Assembly (NCBI GenBank): GCA_902786265.1
Contig: CADACE010000036.1
Span: forward strand, 1 to 64,000
From: an uncultured Chloroflexota bacterium
GTDB taxonomy: Bacteria > Chloroflexota > Anaerolineae > Anaerolineales > Anaerolineaceae
Direction of reading: 5' to 3'
DNA: 64,000 nucleotides
Shown: positions 26,819 through 35,613 of the stretch, piece after piece
Numbering within the stretch: position 1 is the stretch's first letter
Layout: the number at the start of each line of letters is the position of its first letter
Notes under the pieces: generated by a model
Told to the model about the DNA's origin: nothing
Databases searched by the model: none
What the model saw: the letters and a program-made list of their open reading frames with translations, nothing else
Position numbers and translations under genes: made by a program

Positions 26819-27951
26819 TTTTTGCCGGAATAGAAATCTTTTATACCCTGAATAACTGCATCAGCATCTTCCGGACGAAGCCTGTAATACATTGGAAGCC
26901 GAAGCAGTCTCTCGCTTTCCCGCGTAGTATAACGATCTTCACCATGGAAACGGCCCAATCGCAGACCTGCAGGAGAAGAATGCAGCGGGATGTAATGAAA
27001 AACGGTTTCAATATCACGTTCTTTCAAAAATCTGATCAAATCGCTTCTTTCTTCAATATCTTTTACTTTTATGTAAAACATATGCGCATTATGAAGACAT
27101 TCACCGGGTACATAAGGAAGTTCAATTTTATGTTCTGAAGCCAGATCTCCCAGGCCTTGATAATAACGATTCCAACTCTCCATTCTGTCATTGAATATTT
27201 CTTCTGAATGTTCGAGCTGGGCATACAGATATGCTGCGTTCAATTCACTTGGCAGGTAGGAGGACCCGTAATCGATCCATCGATATTTGTCTACTTTTCC
27301 GCGCCAGAATTGGCTTCGGTTGGTTCCTTTTTCCCTGATTATCTCAGCGTCATCTGTATATTTCGGATCATTGATCAGCAAGGCACCGCCCTCTCCCATG
27401 CTGTAATTTTTGGTTTCATGGAAACTGTAACATCCGAATTCTCCGAATGTTCCAAGCGCTTTTCCTTTATAAGATGCTTTAACTGCCTGTGCCGCGTCTT
27501 CTACTATAAATAAATTATATTTTTTTGCGACCGCGCAGATAACATCCATTTCACAGCCGACACCGGCATAATGCATGGGAGCAATAGCTTTTGTTTTTTC
27601 CGTAACCGCAGACTCTATCAGTTTTTCATCCAGGTTCATTGTATCCGGACGAATATCTGTGAATACAATTTTTGCTCCGCGAAGTACAAAAGCATTGGCA
27701 GTTGAAACAAAAGTATATGAAGGCATAATGACTTCATCACCGGGTTGAATTTTCAGCAGCAATGCTGCCATTTCCAACGCATGTGTACAGCTGGTTGTCA
27801 GCAAAGCTTTTACACATCCGGTGTTTTCTTCGATCCATTGATGGCATTGTTTTGTAAATGGTCCATCACCACAAATTTTATGGTTCAGGACAGCCTGATG
27901 GATTTTTTCTTCTTCTGTACCATAAAACGGCGGAATATTAAAATGTATCAA
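26815..27951 (-). CDS. dTDP-4-amino-4,6-dideoxygalactose transaminase-like aminotransferase
   Basis: 378 residues counted from a TTG at 27951, chosen because GGGAGGA lies six bases upstream and because the protein then begins LIHFNIPPFYG, the usual RffA/WecE start; the upstream ATG would add 14 atypical residues. DegT/DnrJ/EryC1 fold, with LTTSCTHALEMAALLL, DEVIMPSYTFVSTANAFVLRG, IVEDAAQA and the PLP-binding Lys in FHETKNYSMGEGGAL. RffA transfers an amino group from glutamate to dTDP-4-keto-6-deoxyglucose to give dTDP-Fuc4N, an envelope-glycan precursor. With the WbqC-like gene it forms a two-gene glycan module. Confidence 0.87.
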   Translation of the reverse strand: MIHFNIPPFYGTEEEKIHQAVLNHKICGDGPFTKQCHQWIEENTGCVKALLTTSCTHALEMAALLLKIQPGDEVIMPSYTFVSTANAFVLRGAKIVFTDIRPDTMNLDEKLIESAVTEKTKAIAPMHYAGVGCEMDVICAVAKKYNLFIVEDAAQAVKASYKGKALGTFGEFGCYSFHETKNYSMGEGGALLINDPKYTDDAEIIREKGTNRSQFWRGKVDKYRWIDYGSSYLPSELNAAYLYAQLEHSEEIFNDRMESWNRYYQGLGDLASEHKIELPYVPGECLHNAHMFYIKVKDIEERSDLIRFLKERDIETVFHYIPLHSSPAGLRLGRFHGEDRYTTRESERLLRLPMYYRLRPEDADAVIQGIKDFYSGKK

Positions 27952-28074
27952 ATTATTCCTCCCAATACTTCTTTTTCCATTATAACCTAACACTGTTACT
28001 TTGGCGGCAGATAACAGGCTGTATTATATTTTTACTGATACCCGATGAAAAGAACATAAGTTATCCAGGCAAAT

Positions 28075-28108
28075 TTACACGGGAACATTTTTTGATGTTC
28101 CCGTGTAA
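28075..28108 (-). terminator. Long perfect hairpin after the malic enzyme gene
   Basis: A 14-base-pair stem, TTACACGGGAACAT (28075-28088) with ATGTTCCCGTGTAA (28095-28108) and loop TTTTTG on the + strand. It lies just past the malic enzyme stop and should close the long minus-strand operon, although the T-tract after it is weak. Confidence 0.7.
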
Positions 28109-28128
28109 CAAATCAAATCAAATCAGAA

Positions 28129-29304
28129 TCAGATGCGGGCAACACCGGTTTTTCTTGCAGCTTCAGCAACGGCTTTCGCTACAGCTGCACCGACACGCGG
28201 GTCAAACGCCTTTGGAATAATGTAATCAGCGGAAAGTTCTTCCGGTGAGATCAGATCTTCCAAAGCTTTGGCGGCAGCAAGTTTCATTTCTTCATTGATA
28301 TCTTTCGCGCGAACATCAAAAGTACCGCGGAAGATACCGGGGAAAGCCAGAACATTGTTGATCTGGTTCGGGAAGTCGCTGCGTCCCGTGGCAATCACTG
28401 CGGCACCGCCGGCTTTTGCGTCATCCGGGAAAATTTCAGGTGTCGGATTCGCGCATGCGAAGATGATCGGATCTTTCGCCATTGTCTTTACCATGTCAGT
28501 GGTAACAAGTCCCGGAGAAGAAACACCGATGAATACATCTGCACCGACCAGCATATCGGCAAGCGAACCTTCTCTGCGATCTGGATTGGTGATCTCAGCC
28601 ATTTCTTCCTTGATCCAGTTCATGCCTTTTTCACGGCCTTTATAAATAGCACCGGTTCTGTCACAGAGTGTGACATTTTTGAATCCGGCGGAAAGCAGCA
28701 GTCTGCAAATAGAAATAGCAGCAGCGCCTGCGCCTGACATAACTACACGTACATCTTCCTTCTTCTTGCCGACAACCTTCAACGCATTACTGAGCCCGGC
28801 GAGCGTAATTACAGCAGTTCCATGCTGGTCATCATGGAAAATCGGAATATCACATTTTTCCTTCAGTTTTCGCTCGATTTCAAAACAGCGAGGAGCAGAA
28901 ATATCTTCGAGGTTAATTCCTCCGAAGGAACCTGAAATCAGGTAAACGGTATTCACAAATTCATCAACATCGTGTGTTTTTACACAGAGAGGGAACGCGT
29001 CTACACCACCAAATGACTTGAATAATACACATTTCCCTTCCATTACCGGCATACCGGCTTCAGGACCAATGTCACCAAGACCAAGAACTGCTGAGCCATC
29101 GGTGATTACAGCACAAAGATTATGACGGCGTGTCAAATCATAGCTTTTATCGACGTCTTTTTGAATTTCAAGACAAGGCTGTGCAACACCCGGAGTATAT
29201 GCGAGAGAGAGATCCTCTTTTGTTTTTACCGGAACAGTAGCAACCACTTCGATTTTACCTTTCCACTCATTGTGGAGACGTAATGACTCTTTTGCGTAAT
29301 CCAT
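28129..29304 (-). CDS. NAD(P)-dependent malic enzyme (short form)
   Basis: 391 residues from the ATG at 29304, which has GTGAGGAAA upstream; the GTG five codons earlier is less likely. It oxidatively decarboxylates malate to pyruvate. Motifs: LSLAYTPGVAQPC, the Lys in PVMEGKCVLFK, the acidic cluster FEIERKLKEK..IPIFHDDQHGTA, the NAD-binding VVMSGAGAAAISICRLL, and ACANPTPEIFPDDA. There is no C-terminal phosphotransacetylase-like domain, so it is the short MaeA-like bacterial form. It is the last gene after ettA (39-base gap). Coenzyme preference cannot be told. Confidence 0.95.
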   Translation of the reverse strand: MDYAKESLRLHNEWKGKIEVVATVPVKTKEDLSLAYTPGVAQPCLEIQKDVDKSYDLTRRHNLCAVITDGSAVLGLGDIGPEAGMPVMEGKCVLFKSFGGVDAFPLCVKTHDVDEFVNTVYLISGSFGGINLEDISAPRCFEIERKLKEKCDIPIFHDDQHGTAVITLAGLSNALKVVGKKKEDVRVVMSGAGAAAISICRLLLSAGFKNVTLCDRTGAIYKGREKGMNWIKEEMAEITNPDRREGSLADMLVGADVFIGVSSPGLVTTDMVKTMAKDPIIFACANPTPEIFPDDAKAGGAAVIATGRSDFPNQINNVLAFPGIFRGTFDVRAKDINEEMKLAAAKALEDLISPEELSADYIIPKAFDPRVGAAVAKAVAEAARKTGVARI

Positions 29305-29343
29305 TTTTCTTTTCCTCACTTTTTTATTGCCTTTTACGGCATT

Positions 29344-31032
29344 TTATATTCTTGTTAATGACCTATATTTGGTACGATGCGGTGTATCAGCCTCGATACC
29401 AAGACGTTTCCTGCGGTCTTCTTCATATTGTGTATAATTTCCGTCGAAGAACCGCACTTCTGAATCATTTTCAAATGCCAGAATATGTGTTGCGACACGG
29501 TCAAGGAACCATCTGTCATGGGAGACGACCAAAGCACATCCAGCAAAATTCTCCAGACCTTCCTCAAGAGCGCGGATTGTATTGACATCCAGATCGTTTG
29601 TCGGTTCGTCCAAAAGCAGGACATTGGCTTCGCTCTTTAAAGTCTGGGCAAGCTGCACACGGTTCCGTTCCCCGCCGGAAAGCACGCCTACTTTTTTCTG
29701 CTGATCCGCTCCGGAAAAATTGAAGCGGGCGACATAAGCACGTGAGTTGACTTTTCTGCCTCCGATCGTGATCTCGTCCTGACCGCCGGAAATGACTTCC
29801 CAGATATTCTTTTCCGGATCCAGAGAATCACGGCTCTGGTTCATATATCCCAGCCGAACAGTTTCTCCCAGCCGAATCGTACCGCTGGTAGGCTGTTCCT
29901 CTCCGGCGATCATACGGAACAGGGTCGTTTTTCCGGCGCCGTTCGGCCCGATGATACCGATAACACCTCCGGGCGGTAAGTTGAACGTAACATGCTCAAC
30001 CAGGATCCTGTCACCGAAAACTTTTGATACATCATTCATCTCTATGACAAGATTGCCAAGCCTCGGTCCCGGCGGGATAAAAAGCTGCAATTCAGAGGCT
30101 TCCTTTTCGAAGTCCTGATTCAGGAGCTTTTCATATGAAGCGATACGGGCTTTTGACTTCGCATGCTGTCCTTTGGGCGACATATGGATCCAGTCCAATT
30201 CACGCTGAAGCGTTCTCTGACGTTCTGATTCAGATTTTTCTTCAAGAGAAAGCCTGCGCTTTTTCTGTTCCAGCCAGGAGGAATAATTTCCCTGGAAGGG
30301 GATCCCTTCCCCTCTGTCAAGTTCAAGGATCCAGCCGGCCACATGATCCAAAAAGTAGCGGTCATGTGTAACAGCGATAACCGTACCCTCGTACTGCTGC
30401 AAATGACGTTCCAGCCAGGCAACAGCTTCAGCATCCAGATGGTTTGTCGGTTCATCTAAAAGCAGGATATCGGGCTTTTGCAGCAGCAGACGACATAACG
30501 CGACTCTGCGGCGTTCACCACCCGAAAGCACATTTACGGGAGTATCACCCGGAGGACAGCGAAGGGCGTCCATAGCCATTTCAAGCCGGGAATCTATATC
30601 CCAGGCATCAAGCTGGTCGATCCTTTCCTGTACTTTACCCTGCTTTTCGATGAGCTCATTCATTTCTTCATCACTCATCGGTTCGGCAAAACGATTGCTC
30701 AGTTCTTCAAATTCTTTCAGAAGACCAACCGCCTCCTGAGCGCCTTCTTCAACAACCTCACGAACGGTTTTTTGACAGTCAAGCAAAGGCTCCTGTTCCA
30801 GATAACCGATCGTATATCCGGGTGATAAGTGCGTTTCTCCGATGAAGTCTTTATCGACTCCGGCAAATATTTTGAGCAGAGAACTTTTCCCTGATCCGTT
30901 CAGACCGATGACGCCGATTTTCGCACCATAAAAATATGATATATAGATGTTTTTCAGTACGACTTTTTTGTCGTACATCTTTGAAACACCGATCATTGAA
31001 TAGATGATTTTGTTATTAGGTTCTCCTGCCAT
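29344..31032 (-). CDS. ettA: ABC-F translation factor EttA (energy-dependent translational throttle)
   Basis: 562 residues with two ABC domains in one chain and no membrane part. First domain: Walker A GLNGSGKSSLLK, signature LSGGERRRVALCRLL, Walker B ILLLDEPTNHLDAEA. Second: GPNGAGKTTLFR, LSGGERNRVQLAQTL, VLLLDEPTNDLDVNT. The arm region (about residues 95-130) and the linker with LDWIHMSPKGQHAKSKARI fit EttA rather than Uup or antibiotic-resistance ABC-F members. EttA binds the ribosomal E site and links initiation of elongation to the ATP/ADP ratio. It sits ten bases after the repetitive coiled-coil gene. Confidence 0.92.
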   Translation of the reverse strand: MAGEPNNKIIYSMIGVSKMYDKKVVLKNIYISYFYGAKIGVIGLNGSGKSSLLKIFAGVDKDFIGETHLSPGYTIGYLEQEPLLDCQKTVREVVEEGAQEAVGLLKEFEELSNRFAEPMSDEEMNELIEKQGKVQERIDQLDAWDIDSRLEMAMDALRCPPGDTPVNVLSGGERRRVALCRLLLQKPDILLLDEPTNHLDAEAVAWLERHLQQYEGTVIAVTHDRYFLDHVAGWILELDRGEGIPFQGNYSSWLEQKKRRLSLEEKSESERQRTLQRELDWIHMSPKGQHAKSKARIASYEKLLNQDFEKEASELQLFIPPGPRLGNLVIEMNDVSKVFGDRILVEHVTFNLPPGGVIGIIGPNGAGKTTLFRMIAGEEQPTSGTIRLGETVRLGYMNQSRDSLDPEKNIWEVISGGQDEITIGGRKVNSRAYVARFNFSGADQQKKVGVLSGGERNRVQLAQTLKSEANVLLLDEPTNDLDVNTIRALEEGLENFAGCALVVSHDRWFLDRVATHILAFENDSEVRFFDGNYTQYEEDRRKRLGIEADTPHRTKYRSLTRI

Positions 31033-31042
31033 ATATCACCGT

Positions 31043-32299
31043 TTATTTCACCATGAGACCCAGAATTCCGAAAAACGCTGAAATTGCACAGCATCCTGCG
31101 ATCAATAAAGCAGCGGCAACACCGATGATGATCCAAAGCGTTGTGTTGTTTTTCTTCTCTCCGGTATTTGCTGCCCCTTTGACACTGCCGTTTACCGGCT
31201 GCAAGTCATCATCAGAAGGATAGAATGTGTCATCGATCGGCTCTGCCGGATTTTCCCTTGTGTATGTCTTCGGGACATACTTCGGTATGGATTGCTCATG
31301 CCGGTTTACCGGAAGCGGTTCCAATTCATCAGCTGCATCGCTGAACACGCCATGTACCTTTTCGACTGCATCCTGCGTCTTTTCTTTGGCGTCCGCATAT
31401 GTATCTGCAGCTTTTTCCGCGGCTTCAGCTGCTTTATCTTCAGCATCGCTGCGCCATTGTGCAAATTCTTCCTTCAGTTCTTCGCTCCGCTCGTCTGCTT
31501 CTGCTTTTACTTCTTCAGCATCGTCTATCACGGAATCCACAGCACTTTCGGTTTTATCCTGGAAGGAATTCCATGATTCATTCGCATTTGCTACGAATTC
31601 ATCTTTCCTTTCCTGGAATTCGGATTTTGTTTCATCGATGGAATCGTTAATTTTATCGATGATTTCATCCCGTTTGATTTCGGCATCTTCTGCAGCGTCT
31701 TCTGCGGCTTGCCTGATATCATCCCGGGCAAAATCCATCGTCTCTCTGAAATCATCAGCTTTTTCCTGATATTCGGCTTTGATTTCCTCGTGCTTTTCTT
31801 CTAAGGAATCCTTAAAATCGTCGATCTTTTCCTGAACGTTTTCCTTTGCATCATCGACAGCTTCATGAATGGATTCGACAATTTCCCCATGCTTTTCTTC
31901 AGCAGCTTCAGCAGCGGCATCGACAGTTTCACTGATATCCTTCCGGGCGAAATCCATCGTATCTTTGAAATCGTCGGCTTTTTCCTGATAATCAGCTTTG
32001 ATTTCTTCGCGTTTTTCCTCTACTGAATCCATAAACGCATCGATTTTTTCGTTCCGTTCATCAGCTTTTTCAACGATTTCTTCGATTTTTTCCTGCACGT
32101 TTTCTTTTGCTTCATCAGCAGCTTCATGAAGGGATCCGACAAATTCTTCATGCTTTTCCCCCGCAGCTTCAGCAGCGGCATCGACAGATTCGCCGATATC
32201 CTTACGGGCAAAATCAACCGTATCTTTGAGATCATCAATTTTTTCGCGGATATTTGAAGTTATCTCATCCTTCTTATCTTCAAATGAATCCTTATCCAT
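31043..32299 (-). CDS. Repetitive coiled-coil (apolipoprotein-like) protein with C-terminal membrane anchor
   Basis: 418 residues, extremely rich in Glu, Asp, Lys and Ala, with almost no Cys or Pro in the first 300. Three long repeats begin DFARKDIGESVDAAAEAA, DFARKDISETVDAAAEAA and DFARDDIRQAAEDAAEDA. The first unit (about residues 22-108) is 87 residues, the second 74 because 13 residues are missing. The heptad and 11-mer periodicity predicts long amphipathic helices. After residue about 330 comes a Pro/Asn-rich linker, then a single helix (ALLIAGCCAISAFFGILGLM) ending at the C-terminus, which would leave the coiled coil inside the cell as a tail-anchored protein. No enzyme domain is seen; a structural or membrane-stress role is inference. 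Confidence 0.8.
   Translation of the reverse strand: MDKDSFEDKKDEITSNIREKIDDLKDTVDFARKDIGESVDAAAEAAGEKHEEFVGSLHEAADEAKENVQEKIEEIVEKADERNEKIDAFMDSVEEKREEIKADYQEKADDFKDTMDFARKDISETVDAAAEAAEEKHGEIVESIHEAVDDAKENVQEKIDDFKDSLEEKHEEIKAEYQEKADDFRETMDFARDDIRQAAEDAAEDAEIKRDEIIDKINDSIDETKSEFQERKDEFVANANESWNSFQDKTESAVDSVIDDAEEVKAEADERSEELKEEFAQWRSDAEDKAAEAAEKAADTYADAKEKTQDAVEKVHGVFSDAADELEPLPVNRHEQSIPKYVPKTYTRENPAEPIDDTFYPSDDDLQPVNGSVKGAANTGEKKNNTTLWIIIGVAAALLIAGCCAISAFFGILGLMVK
31726..32236 (-). repeat. Tandem coding repeats inside the coiled-coil gene
   Basis: Within the gene the blocks encoding DFARKDI..VDAAAEAA..KH through EEIKADYQEKA are tandemly duplicated, with high nucleotide identity between copies 1 and 2 (for example GCAGCGGCATCGACAG at both sites). 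Copy 2 lacks 39 bases. Copy 3, further downstream, is diverged. This points to recent in-frame duplication. Confidence 0.75.
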
Positions 32300-32308
32300 A
32301 ACTTCCTC

Positions 32309-33190
32309 TTAATCGCCGAATACAATATTCGGATCAAAACGTTCAGGATCAATATCTCCGGTCCACGGTCCGGGAACTTCCTGTTTCATGCTGGTAATAA
32401 TTCCTGCGATCTGGCAGGCGCGTTCCGGATCATGCTTAATGCGGGAGCCAATATAGGAAGTGATGCAGGTATCACCACGGCCGGTTCTGCCGGAAAGGTT
32501 CTTGGGTTTGAAAGGAGCCCGGTAGAATTTTCCGTCTGCATAGACCAGGACCTCTTTCTTCTGGGTCACAACAACTTCTTTCGGACCGTAAGCGGCAAGG
32601 ATCTTCGCTGCTTTTTCCAGATCCTTTTCTCCGGTCAGGTGCTCAGCTTCCGCACTGTCTACCTTCAGGAAGGTCACATGCTTCAGGCATTCATCCATAT
32701 CTTTCCAGGGTTTGAACAGAAGATCATCTCCTTCAGGAACACGGACAAAGCCCTGAGCGTCCAGAGCAATCGGAGCCTTCTTGGAGAGTTTGATCAACGT
32801 ATCAAGGCTGACCTCACCCGCGATAATAGGCAGGATCGCTATGATTTTCGCGTTTACATCCGGGATATCTTCGTAAGGAATTTCTCCGGCAAAACCGAAC
32901 AGCTTGCAGATTCGATGATCCATATCGGCAGAATTGTAAATGTTGATACATCCGGAAGATTGAGATGCCGGATGCAGATCAAATTCAATACCCATATCCA
33001 TCAAAGGCTGCAGACTCGGATAATCTTCCGGGTTTCCGCGGGAAGCAACACCGACTTCAAGACCAAGGCGTCTCAAAACGACTGCACCGTAATAAACTGC
33101 TCCACCGGCGCAAATCTCTTCCTGACCATCAACGACGATCTTATCCTTGGCGAAATGACCTACCATTAAAATATCCAAATCTTTTTTCAT
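32309..33190 (-). CDS. PfkB family sugar/nucleoside kinase
   Basis: 293 residues of the ribokinase/PfkB fold. The first signature has the Gly pair in ICAGGAVYYGAVVLRRLG; the C-terminal signature is SGRTGRGDTCITSYIG, in which GRGD replaces the usual GAGD but keeps the catalytic Asp. The substrate pocket is not diagnostic, so ribose, a nucleoside or another sugar is possible. GGAGGAGATT precedes the ATG. It follows the lipoprotein pair by 25 bases and is nine bases before the coiled-coil gene, so it is inside the same operon although it has no clear functional link to either. Confidence 0.87.
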   Translation of the reverse strand: MKKDLDILMVGHFAKDKIVVDGQEEICAGGAVYYGAVVLRRLGLEVGVASRGNPEDYPSLQPLMDMGIEFDLHPASQSSGCINIYNSADMDHRICKLFGFAGEIPYEDIPDVNAKIIAILPIIAGEVSLDTLIKLSKKAPIALDAQGFVRVPEGDDLLFKPWKDMDECLKHVTFLKVDSAEAEHLTGEKDLEKAAKILAAYGPKEVVVTQKKEVLVYADGKFYRAPFKPKNLSGRTGRGDTCITSYIGSRIKHDPERACQIAGIITSMKQEVPGPWTGDIDPERFDPNIVFGD

Positions 33191-33215
33191 TACTCAATCT
33201 CCTCCTTGATATAAT

Positions 33216-34160
33216 TTATGGCTGCGGAGTCTCATACAGCACTCCATTGTAAAAACAATATTTAAATTCCTCACGATGGGAATATTCAACACAAAATGAA
33301 TAGCAATCCTGAAGTTTGCTGCGTTCAGGATCAATACACATCCATGCGAGACTGTCCGGAGTGGCTGTAATGCCATCTGGAGAATAATATGTGGGTGTGA
33401 TCGTGGCTGTCAGCGTAGCAATTGGTGTTACATAGGAAAAATCGCCGACAGTAAGGACATAATCAAAAAAGCCAAAAACGTTGCCATAGCTGTCCTGAAT
33501 CTGGAAGTTTTCCGGATAACTGCCCAGGTTTGCCGGAGCTGATAAATAAACGGATATCAAGGCTGTTCCTCCGGGAGCGACAGGATAAGGCAGGTTATAA
33601 TCTTTTGTAACCGCCATGGGAATATTGGTAATATCAATAATTTTATAATTGGTCTGCCAGGTGGTCGTCCCACTGTTGCGCAGAGTTATATCAAGATGGA
33701 TCGCTTCTCCGGGTAAAACGGTTGCACCGTTCACGGGATTAAACCCGGCAACTTCCATGGCATCTTTCATACCGCCCTGATTTGCAGAGGGCATTGCTGT
33801 CGGGACCATGGAAATGGGCTGATCGAAACCGCTCCCGCTTTTTGGGGTGTCATCTGGACGAATGCTGATCGTTCCGGTTTTACCTCTCTTTTCCACACTG
33901 AGAACGATCGGCGTAACTGTAGGACCTCCAGCCTGAGGTTCAGTCCATACACTTTGAGAGGTCTGCGGTCTGCTGACCGTTTCTGAATTCTGTCCCTGCT
34001 GATTGTTGTTTTCAATTATTGCTCCCGGTACATCACTGTTGTTATAGGCATAATTTACATTTTTTTCTTTTCCGGGCAGATTCACGCATGAGGTGAGAAC
34101 GGCAAGCGTACACAGAATCATAATTATATGTTTAACTGCGGAAAAATACTTTTTATTCAT
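33216..34160 (-). CDS. Lipoprotein with NBR1-type Ig-like domain and Cys-rich C-terminus (paralog 2)
   Basis: 314 residues. The signal peptide ends in the lipobox LTSC (Cys near residue 25). A low-complexity Asn/Gln/Pro region follows to about residue 120. Residues 135-240 fit the Ig-like domain of the Next-to-BRCA1 family: FNPVNGATVLPGEAIHLDIT, LRNSGTTTWQTNYKI and PVAPGGTALISVYLSAPANLG. A final block has WMCIDPERS and four more Cys. The stop-start overlap with the upstream paralog is eight bases. These domains are commonly found in exported Chloroflexota proteins; the binding partner is unknown. Confidence 0.85.
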   Translation of the reverse strand: MNKKYFSAVKHIIMILCTLAVLTSCVNLPGKEKNVNYAYNNSDVPGAIIENNNQQGQNSETVSRPQTSQSVWTEPQAGGPTVTPIVLSVEKRGKTGTISIRPDDTPKSGSGFDQPISMVPTAMPSANQGGMKDAMEVAGFNPVNGATVLPGEAIHLDITLRNSGTTTWQTNYKIIDITNIPMAVTKDYNLPYPVAPGGTALISVYLSAPANLGSYPENFQIQDSYGNVFGFFDYVLTVGDFSYVTPIATLTATITPTYYSPDGITATPDSLAWMCIDPERSKLQDCYSFCVEYSHREEFKYCFYNGVLYETPQP

Positions 34161-35046
34161 ATGCTACCATCACTCCATTGGCAAAACAGCTGAGCCCCAT
34201 CTCATTCATACGGCGAACCGTATCTATTGAACAATATTCAACACATCCGTCGCCCTGAACAATACTGCGGTCAGCGGAGCTGCACATCCATTCCAAAGAA
34301 GACGGTGTTTCCGTTATCAGTAATTCCGGAGCTTGCGTTATATAGGTCTCACCGCCGACGATCGTTACATAATTTATATAATAGAAGGGAATGCCGTCAG
34401 GATTCTCAAGTGTCCATGTGGTTTTATATGTGCCTTCGGATGATGGTGCAACAGCAGGCATCGTGACAGTAAGAACGCCGCCGGGTTCCACGGTTTCTGA
34501 TATAGAGTAACTGGATTGTTCTGCCAGTTGAATACCGTCACTGTAATAAAACCTGTATTTTCCGGACCAGGTCGTTGATCCGCTGTTTTTCAGCTGCCAG
34601 GTAAGGTAAAAATGCTGCCCGGGTACAAACTGATTCGGGCTGGGCAATGACGCGACAAAATCCGCTTTATCCGGAAACACAATCGTAGCGGTCGGTTCTG
34701 CCGGAACAGCTGTCGGAGGAATTTCGTCATTCCGTTTGATCATCATTCCTTCTGAATTTTCCGGGCTGCCGGTTTCATCCTTGCGCGTGATCATAAAATC
34801 ATCCGGGTTTTCAGTCGGAACCGGGATCTCTGTCGCAGTCGGCAGCGGAGTGCTGGTATTTGTCGGAACCGGTGTAAAGGTTGATGTCGCAGTAGGCATA
34901 GCTTCATATGTCTGAGTAATATGCATAGCTGCAGTCTGCTCCAGCATTTTATAATCCAAAGTCGGCTCCGGAGAATGAATAACACAGGATGAAAGAACGA
35001 TCCCGCTTAATATCGATAAAAGAATGAAAAACTCTCTCCTAACCAT
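34153..35046 (-). CDS. Lipoprotein with NBR1-type Ig-like domain and Cys-rich C-terminus (paralog 1)
   Basis: 297 residues. The signal peptide ends in lipobox LSSC (Cys near residue 21). A Thr/Pro-rich spacer (STFTPVPTNTSTPLPTATEI) looks like a wall-spanning or glycosylated linker. The Ig-like domain covers about residues 130-235: LPSPNQFVPGQHFYLTWQLK, SGSTTWSGKYRFYY, EPGGVLTVTMPAVAPSSEG. The C-terminal block SSLEWMCSSADRS plus three Cys is shared with the next gene, so the two arose by duplication. It is the first gene of the operon and has an extended -10 promoter about 35 bases upstream. Confidence 0.86.
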   Translation of the reverse strand: MVRREFFILLSILSGIVLSSCVIHSPEPTLDYKMLEQTAAMHITQTYEAMPTATSTFTPVPTNTSTPLPTATEIPVPTENPDDFMITRKDETGSPENSEGMMIKRNDEIPPTAVPAEPTATIVFPDKADFVASLPSPNQFVPGQHFYLTWQLKNSGSTTWSGKYRFYYSDGIQLAEQSSYSISETVEPGGVLTVTMPAVAPSSEGTYKTTWTLENPDGIPFYYINYVTIVGGETYITQAPELLITETPSSLEWMCSSADRSIVQGDGCVEYCSIDTVRRMNEMGLSCFANGVMVAYE

Positions 35047-35078
35047 TTTTCATCTCCAAATACAAAAATCTTAATCTC

Positions 35079-35087
35079 ATTATATCA
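35079..35087 (-). promoter_or_regulatory. Extended -10 promoter of the lipoprotein-ettA operon
   Basis: Minus-strand TGATATAAT lies 32 bases before the ATG at 35046, right after the mscL terminator. No good -35 box is seen; the TG of the extended -10 may compensate. Confidence 0.45.
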
Positions 35088-35096
35088 GAAATTTAA

Positions 35097-35124
35097 AAAA
35101 ATAGGGCTGCCTGAAAGCAACCCT
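35097..35124 (-). terminator. Terminator of the rlmN-ftsY-prfB-mscL unit
   Basis: On the minus strand the eight-pair stem AGGGTTGC / GCAGCCCT (one G-T pair) is followed by ATTTTTTT. It ends the unit 27 bases after the mscL stop. Confidence 0.8.
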
Positions 35125-35150
35125 AATAAAAATAATTTCAAAAAAATAAT

Positions 35151-35597
35151 TTATTTCTTAGCCTTCAGAGAATCGCGGATCTCTCTGAGAAGCAAAACTT
35201 CTTCGCTGGGTTCAGCCGGAGGTTCAGCAGCCTTTTCTTCTTCAGCCTTCTTGGCAGCAAGTGCTGTGGCTTTGTTTGCACCTTTCATGATCAGGAACAG
35301 AACAAGAGCGACAATTAAGAAGTTGATAATTGCGCTGATAAAATTGCCGATCATGATCATCGGAGCATCAGCTGCCTTTGCGGCGGCAAATGAATCATAT
35401 GTTTGTCCGTTAAGCGGAATATACCATGAATCAAATGAGACGCCTGAAGTGAGGCGGCCGATAACCGGCATGATAACGTCATTGATCAGAGAATTGACGA
35501 TTTCATTGAAAGCGCCGCCGATGATAATACCGATGGCCAGACTGAGAACATTGCCTTTAGAAATAAAGGTTTTAAACTCTTCAAAAAATTTTTTCAC
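35151..35597 (-). CDS. mscL: Large-conductance mechanosensitive channel MscL
   Basis: 148 residues. It forms a homopentameric pore that opens under membrane tension to release osmolytes. The N-terminal amphipathic helix FFEEFKTFISKGNVLSLAIGIIIGGAFNEIVNSL leads into the first membrane helix with the Gly/Ala-rich pore lining; the second helix is FISAIINFLIVALVLFLIMKG. The C-terminal tail is charged with EEEKAAEPPAEPSEEVLLLREIRDSL, as in the family. It follows prfB after 16 bases. Together with the c-di-AMP genes it points to attention to osmotic balance. Confidence 0.95.
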   Translation of the reverse strand: MKKFFEEFKTFISKGNVLSLAIGIIIGGAFNEIVNSLINDVIMPVIGRLTSGVSFDSWYIPLNGQTYDSFAAAKAADAPMIMIGNFISAIINFLIVALVLFLIMKGANKATALAAKKAEEEKAAEPPAEPSEEVLLLREIRDSLKAKK

Positions 35598-35613
35598 AAT
35601 ACACCTCTCTTTT

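Noticed and set aside
31227..31769. A 180-codon Ser-rich frame on the + strand
   Set aside because: It mirrors the repetitive Glu/Ala/Asp coding of the coiled-coil gene on the other strand.
32432..33169. A 245-codon frame on the + strand
   Set aside because: Antisense to the PfkB kinase gene, no start signal and no family resemblance.
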